Source: Arthrobacter antioxidans
GTDB lineage: Bacteria; Actinomycetota; Actinomycetes; Actinomycetales; Micrococcaceae
DNA: 64,000 nucleotides
Direction: 5' to 3'
Assembly: GCF_023100725.1 (NCBI RefSeq)
Contig: NZ_CP095501.1
Location: 1,922,001-1,986,000 of the forward strand
In this document: in pieces, positions 60,432 to 64,000 of the stretch
How the letters are laid out: every line of letters starts with the position of its first letter
Position numbering within the stretch: position 1 is the first letter of the stretch
The notes under the pieces: generated by a model
The model's input: only the letters and a program-made list of their open reading frames with translations
Told to the model about the DNA's origin: nothing
Database searches by the model: none
Position numbers and translations under genes: made by a program

Positions 60432-61706
60432 TCACCTCCTGTCGCCGTTCCCTGCATCGCCGGAGAGGCCCGTGACGGTGAATTCCACGCTCACCGGCGG
60501 TCGGGCGGCGCGATGGCCGACGGCGGGGCCGCCTGCTCGTCCGGCCTGCGCGACGGCCGCTGCGGCGGGCGGCGGCGCGGTCGAGGCCAGCGCGTGGAGG
60601 AAGCGGACGAGGAGCGCGATCCAGCAGAAGATGATGACCGAGGTGCACAGCTCGAACGCGGTGAGATTGAGGTAGCCGACAGGGCTCCACAACGCCGTGC
60701 AGACGATCAGGGCGCCCAGCGACCCGTAGGTACCGATGTGGAAGCACGCCGGCAGCCCGGCGAGGACCACCGGGCTGAGGATCATCAGTGACGCGAAGGA
60801 GATCGTCATGCCGACGGCGCACGAGATGTGCAGCAGCCCCCTGCCGTGCGACGGGAAGATTCCCACGCCCACGAGGAGCATGCCGCTCGCCGTGATGCTG
60901 GCGAAGGTGACATCCGCGCTCCACGCATGGTGCAGCACGTGCCGCCCGTGCAGGCGTCGCAGTTCCCGCTGGAGATGCGACGCGAAGGTGGTGAGGAAGA
61001 TGCCCGCCACGACCAGCGTCACGTTGAACAGTCCGCCCGATCTCTCGCTCGGGTCGCCGAGCCTGCTGAAATTGTGCTGCCACCACGTCCGGTCCTGGAC
61101 GGTCGCCATGCCGGCCACGACGCTGAGCATCACGAGAACGACGAAGAGGCCGTACAACCTGCCGAGGGTGAGCGAGAACACCGAGGTGTAGGTCCAGTAC
61201 GCGGCCAGTCCGCAGCCGAACCCCACGATCATGGCTGCCGCGAAGGGGTGGAGACGCAGGCCCTCGAAGCCTCGCTGGAGCAGGAGGTAGCCGATCGGGG
61301 CGGTGGCGGCGATCACGGCGTACACGAGGGCCACCGACAGTCCGTCCAGGAGCCGCCGCCAGGTGGCCTGCATCTGCCGGTAGTCGTGGCCCGGCTGGTT
61401 CCTCGACCGCGAGTAGCCCACGAGCCCGACGACGAGTCCGGCACCGAAGGCGCCCGCGGTCGTGGCCGCACCGATCGATGTCCCGCCCCAGAGCGGGGCG
61501 GGACTCCCGTCGAAGAGGATCGCGGCCGCGGCAGAGCCCGCCGCCGTGACCACCGCCGCGACGATGGCGGCTTCGGTCTCGACCCTCACGGGTGACACCG
61601 GCCCGGCGGCCGACCGGCCGTGTGCCGGATCCAGGTCCGGTGCCGCCGCTCCGCCGTCCCGGGTCCGCCGCGCGGCCGTGGTGCCGGGTGTGCTGCCGAC
61701 GTTCAT
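60432..61706 (-). CDS. Multi-pass membrane protein of unknown function
   Basis: A 424-residue protein with about ten membrane segments (for example AAIVAAVVTAAGSAAAAILF; FGAGLVVGLVGYSR; LMILSPVVLAGLPACF; FELCTSVIIFCWIALLVRFL). Short N- and C-terminal tails are Pro/Ala-rich. I do not recognise a family with confidence; it has no visible transporter signature. The ATG at 61706 has an AGGAGCAG site. It is the first gene of the operon with AraC regulator 2, which may control or sense through it. Confidence 0.65.
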   Translation of the reverse strand: MNVGSTPGTTAARRTRDGGAAAPDLDPAHGRSAAGPVSPVRVETEAAIVAAVVTAAGSAAAAILFDGSPAPLWGGTSIGAATTAGAFGAGLVVGLVGYSRSRNQPGHDYRQMQATWRRLLDGLSVALVYAVIAATAPIGYLLLQRGFEGLRLHPFAAAMIVGFGCGLAAYWTYTSVFSLTLGRLYGLFVVLVMLSVVAGMATVQDRTWWQHNFSRLGDPSERSGGLFNVTLVVAGIFLTTFASHLQRELRRLHGRHVLHHAWSADVTFASITASGMLLVGVGIFPSHGRGLLHISCAVGMTISFASLMILSPVVLAGLPACFHIGTYGSLGALIVCTALWSPVGYLNLTAFELCTSVIIFCWIALLVRFLHALASTAPPPAAAAVAQAGRAGGPAVGHRAARPPVSVEFTVTGLSGDAGNGDRR

Positions 61707-61955
61707 GGGTCTGCTCCTGACCTGGCGCGGGCCGCCGCCCGTGGTCCACAACCCCTTGCCCGTGATCCGCTCAGCGACTCCGGCCAGCTTCTGCCACGTG
61801 ACGGGCGGCGCCCACACCCAGGACGGGTGATCCGCGCCAGCATGAGGGTGAATCGGCGACCGGCGGCACCGGCACGCGGGGCGGAGGGACATACTGGGAG
61901 CCCCGTCGGCCGGCGAGCCGACGGGGCCACGACCCGTCGAGATGAAGGGATCGTC

Positions 61956-62201
61956 ATGTCGAACCAGAACAAGGTCAAGGGCGCCAATGCAACGAAGCCG
62001 TGGTGGCACCGGCTCACCCTCCGCCAGATCACCGCGGTCCTGCTCGCCATCCTCGCCGTGATCTTCATCGGCCAGAACAGGCAGGAAGCGACCGTCTCCC
62101 TGCTGTTCGTCACGGTGACGCTCCCCCTGTGGATCACCCTCGCGTGCGCCACCGTCGTCGGTATCGCCGTCGGGTGGCTGGCCCACCGCCGGTCGGCCTA
62201 G
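61956..62201 (+). CDS. LapA-like small membrane protein (DUF1049)
   Basis: An 81-residue protein with two membrane segments (RQITAVLLAILAVIFIGQNRQ; TVSLLFVTVTLPLWITLACATVVGIAVGWLAHRR), the layout of LapA/DUF1049 proteins, which act in envelope lipid assembly in other bacteria. The ATG at 61956 follows GATGAAGGGA. Its TAG overlaps the GTG of the glutaminase by one base, so the two are probably coupled. Confidence 0.8.
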   Translation: MSNQNKVKGANATKPWWHRLTLRQITAVLLAILAVIFIGQNRQEATVSLLFVTVTLPLWITLACATVVGIAVGWLAHRRSA

Positions 62202-63277
62202 TGGACCCCCGGGAGAGCGGCGCCCTCGACCTGCTCAGCCCGGTCCGCGCCACCGACCCGTCCGGCGGCAGGCGCTTCAGCTCGACGGGGCACCTCCCGC
62301 CCCGCCTCACGGTGAGCGGCCTGCTGCGCGACGCCCATGCAGCCTATGCCGCGCTCGACGACGGCACGGTGGCCGACTACATCCCGTCGCTCGCAGCCGC
62401 CGATCCCGGCCGTTTCGGCATCAGTGTCTGCGGGGTGGACGGTACCTCGTTCTCGATCGGCGATGCGCAGGACGCGTTCTCCATCCAGTCCATCTCGAAG
62501 GCCTTCACTTTCGCCCTGGTGTGCGACGCCATCGGCCACACCGTCGTCCGGGAGGCCGTCGGGGTGAACAACTCGGGGCTGCCGTTCGATTCGGTGATGG
62601 CACTCGAACTCAACGGTGGCAGCCCCAGGAATCCGATGGTCAACGCGGGGGCGCTCGTCATGATCAGCCTCGCCCCCGGTGACTCGGCCGCAGCCAAGTG
62701 GCAGTTCCTCCAGGAAGGCATGTCCCGCTTCGCCGGTCGACGACTGCTGCTCGACGGCCAGGTCTACGACTCGGAGGCAGCGACCAATCACCGGAACCGT
62801 GCGCTCGCGGCGCTGCTCAGGAGCTACGGGCACATGTCCTACGATCCCCTGCTCACCACCGACATCTACACCCGGCAGTGCTCGCTCCTGGTCTCGGCCA
62901 GGGACCTCGCGGTGATGGGCGCCACGCTGGCCGATGGCGGGGTCAACCCCCTGACGCACGAGCGGGTCGTCGATCCGTCCGCCTGCCGGGACACCCTCGC
63001 CGTCATGGCGACCTCCGGGCTGTACCAGCGCTCGGGCGACTGGCTCTACGAGGTGGGGCTGCCGGGCAAGAGCGGCGTGTCCGGCGGCATCGTCACCGTG
63101 GCACCGGGCAAGGGCGGAATGGCCACCTACTCGCCGAGACTCGACGCAGCCGGTACGAGCGTCCGTGGGCAGCACGCCACACGGAGCCTGGCGCGGAGTC
63201 TCGGCCTCGATCTCTTCGCGTCCGCGCCGGAACCCGACGCGGCGCCCCCGGGCAGACCGGCGGAGCACACCGGTTGA
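62201..63277 (+). CDS. glsA: Glutaminase A
   Basis: Hydrolyses glutamine to glutamate and ammonia; cytoplasmic serine enzyme of the beta-lactamase-like fold, 358 residues. Seen: the catalytic S-x-x-K in DAFSIQSISKAF, NNSGLPFDSVMALELNGGSPRNPMVNAGAL, Tyr in SYGHMSYDPLLTTDIYTRQCS, and GLPGKSGVSGGIVTVAPGKGGMATYSPRLD. The GTG start overlaps the stop of the LapA-like gene. A frame open further upstream belongs to the overlap and is not coding. Confidence 0.94.
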   Translation: MDPRESGALDLLSPVRATDPSGGRRFSSTGHLPPRLTVSGLLRDAHAAYAALDDGTVADYIPSLAAADPGRFGISVCGVDGTSFSIGDAQDAFSIQSISKAFTFALVCDAIGHTVVREAVGVNNSGLPFDSVMALELNGGSPRNPMVNAGALVMISLAPGDSAAAKWQFLQEGMSRFAGRRLLLDGQVYDSEAATNHRNRALAALLRSYGHMSYDPLLTTDIYTRQCSLLVSARDLAVMGATLADGGVNPLTHERVVDPSACRDTLAVMATSGLYQRSGDWLYEVGLPGKSGVSGGIVTVAPGKGGMATYSPRLDAAGTSVRGQHATRSLARSLGLDLFASAPEPDAAPPGRPAEHTG

Positions 63278-63326
63278 GCGTCGGGGCCCGGCGGGATCGC
63301 TTCGGCGGGTCACGGGAGCCGGCCCC

Positions 63327-63890
63327 TCAGCCGCCGCCCTCACCGAAGTGCACGTCCTCCGCCGGGGTGACGTCCGCCGTCCGGCCCGGCGCGGATTGGT
63401 GCTGCCAGTAGAGGTTGGTATGCCGGATGACCTGATCCGGAGCCGGCGCTCCGAAGGCGCTGAGATCCTCGGTGGTGTGCGCGTCGCCGACCAGCGTCAC
63501 GTCGTAGCCCCGGACGAACGCCCCGTGGATGGTCGACCGGATGCACGCGTCGGTCTGCGCACCGGTGACGACGAGGCGCCCCACTCCTGCCAGACCGAGG
63601 ACGGACTCGAGGTCGGTGGCCTCGAAGGAATCTCCGTAGGTCTTGTGGACCAGCGGATCCGAGGCGAGGCGCTCGAGCTCGGGCACGAGCTGCCACGCGT
63701 CGCTGCCCTTCTCGAGCCCGGCGTCGGAGTGCTGGACCCAGACGACGGTGACGTCGGCGTCGCGTGCCCTCGATACCAGTCCGCGGATGGACGAGAGCAC
63801 CGCGTCGCGGGCGTGCGCTTCACCGACCACTCCGTTCTGTGCGTCGATGACCATCAGTGCGGTGTTCGGACGGTTCTGCAGCGTGGTCAT
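63327..63890 (-). CDS. Isochorismatase-like cysteine hydrolase
   Basis: A 187-residue cysteine hydrolase: catalytic Asp in MVIDAQNGVV, Lys in VHKTYGDSFEAT and Cys in VTGAQTDACIRST, the three residues of the family. Substrates range from isochorismate to nicotinamide and other amides; it cannot be specified here. The ATG at 63890 follows AGGAGTGCCG. The gene converges with glsA. Confidence 0.9.
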   Translation of the reverse strand: MTTLQNRPNTALMVIDAQNGVVGEAHARDAVLSSIRGLVSRARDADVTVVWVQHSDAGLEKGSDAWQLVPELERLASDPLVHKTYGDSFEATDLESVLGLAGVGRLVVTGAQTDACIRSTIHGAFVRGYDVTLVGDAHTTEDLSAFGAPAPDQVIRHTNLYWQHQSAPGRTADVTPAEDVHFGEGGG

Positions 63891-64000
63891 CGGCACTCCT
63901 GGACGCGGCGAGGAGCGGGGGCCCGCTCCGGTGGGTATCGGCTGAGGGAAGCGTAGCCGCCGGGCGGACCTGGGCCACGCGGAATGCGGACAGGACCGTT
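63891..64000. other. Upstream region at window end
   Basis: 110 bases upstream of the cysteine hydrolase; nothing further is recognised before the window ends. Confidence 0.4.

Noticed and set aside
1..64000. CRISPR arrays, insertion sequences, prophage genes
   Set aside because: No regularly spaced repeats, transposase or phage structural genes were found on either strand.

Overview
The window is chromosomal DNA of a high-GC actinobacterium, most likely Arthrobacter or a close relative in the Micrococcaceae. The evidence is a complete Pup-proteasome locus, mycothiol ligase (mshC), RbpA, a fused PafBC regulator, an HelY-type helicase and the local gene order. No rRNA, tRNA, CRISPR array or intact insertion sequence was found.

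Layout. 1-8.1 kb is housekeeping: the tail of a probable acyl-CoA dehydrogenase, an aldo/keto reductase with an eroded catalytic tetrad, uppP, mshC, a PAC2 protein, a HAD phosphatase, a site-2 protease and trmI. 8.2-24.8 kb is the Pup-proteasome locus (mpa, dop, pup, prcB, prcA, pafA) followed by two FKBP prolyl isomerases, fused pafBC, tatA-tatC, helY and an amidohydrolase. 25-36 kb is mixed core: a polyprenol-phosphate mannose synthase behind a long structured leader, rbpA under a SigR/SigH-type promoter, an SPFH/NfeD pair, an RlmA-like methyltransferase, an S9 peptidase, a deformylase, a UvrA-like ATPase and a hydrolase. 36-41.5 kb is more accessory: a small HTH gene with a Clp N-domain gene, cardiolipin synthase, a second small HTH gene, an 865-bp stretch without a recognisable gene and a YhcG-type nuclease.

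41.6-57.6 kb is the most striking part: what looks like a compact DosR/DevR-type dormancy (hypoxia) regulon. It holds a DosR-like regulator whose recognition helix matches that of M. tuberculosis DosR, a DosS/DosT-like GAF kinase that keeps the heme-ligand His, four universal stress protein genes, two flavin-split-barrel (PNPOx-like) proteins, a BON protein, a STAS-like protein, an F420-dependent NADP reductase homologue, a P-type ATPase and, unexpectedly, an orphan lycopene beta-cyclase. At least seven GGG-N8-CCC palindromes resembling the DosR box lie in the promoter regions of these genes. 57.8-64 kb holds a MOSC protein, two AraC-type regulators, a membrane protein, a LapA-like protein, glutaminase and a cysteine hydrolase.

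A second theme is leaderless transcription: about 17 genes have a TANNNT -10 box exactly 6-7 bases before the start codon, and this was used to choose several starts. A third is a shared operator, RTCAAY-N4-GTTGAY, on the promoters of two paralogous small HTH genes.
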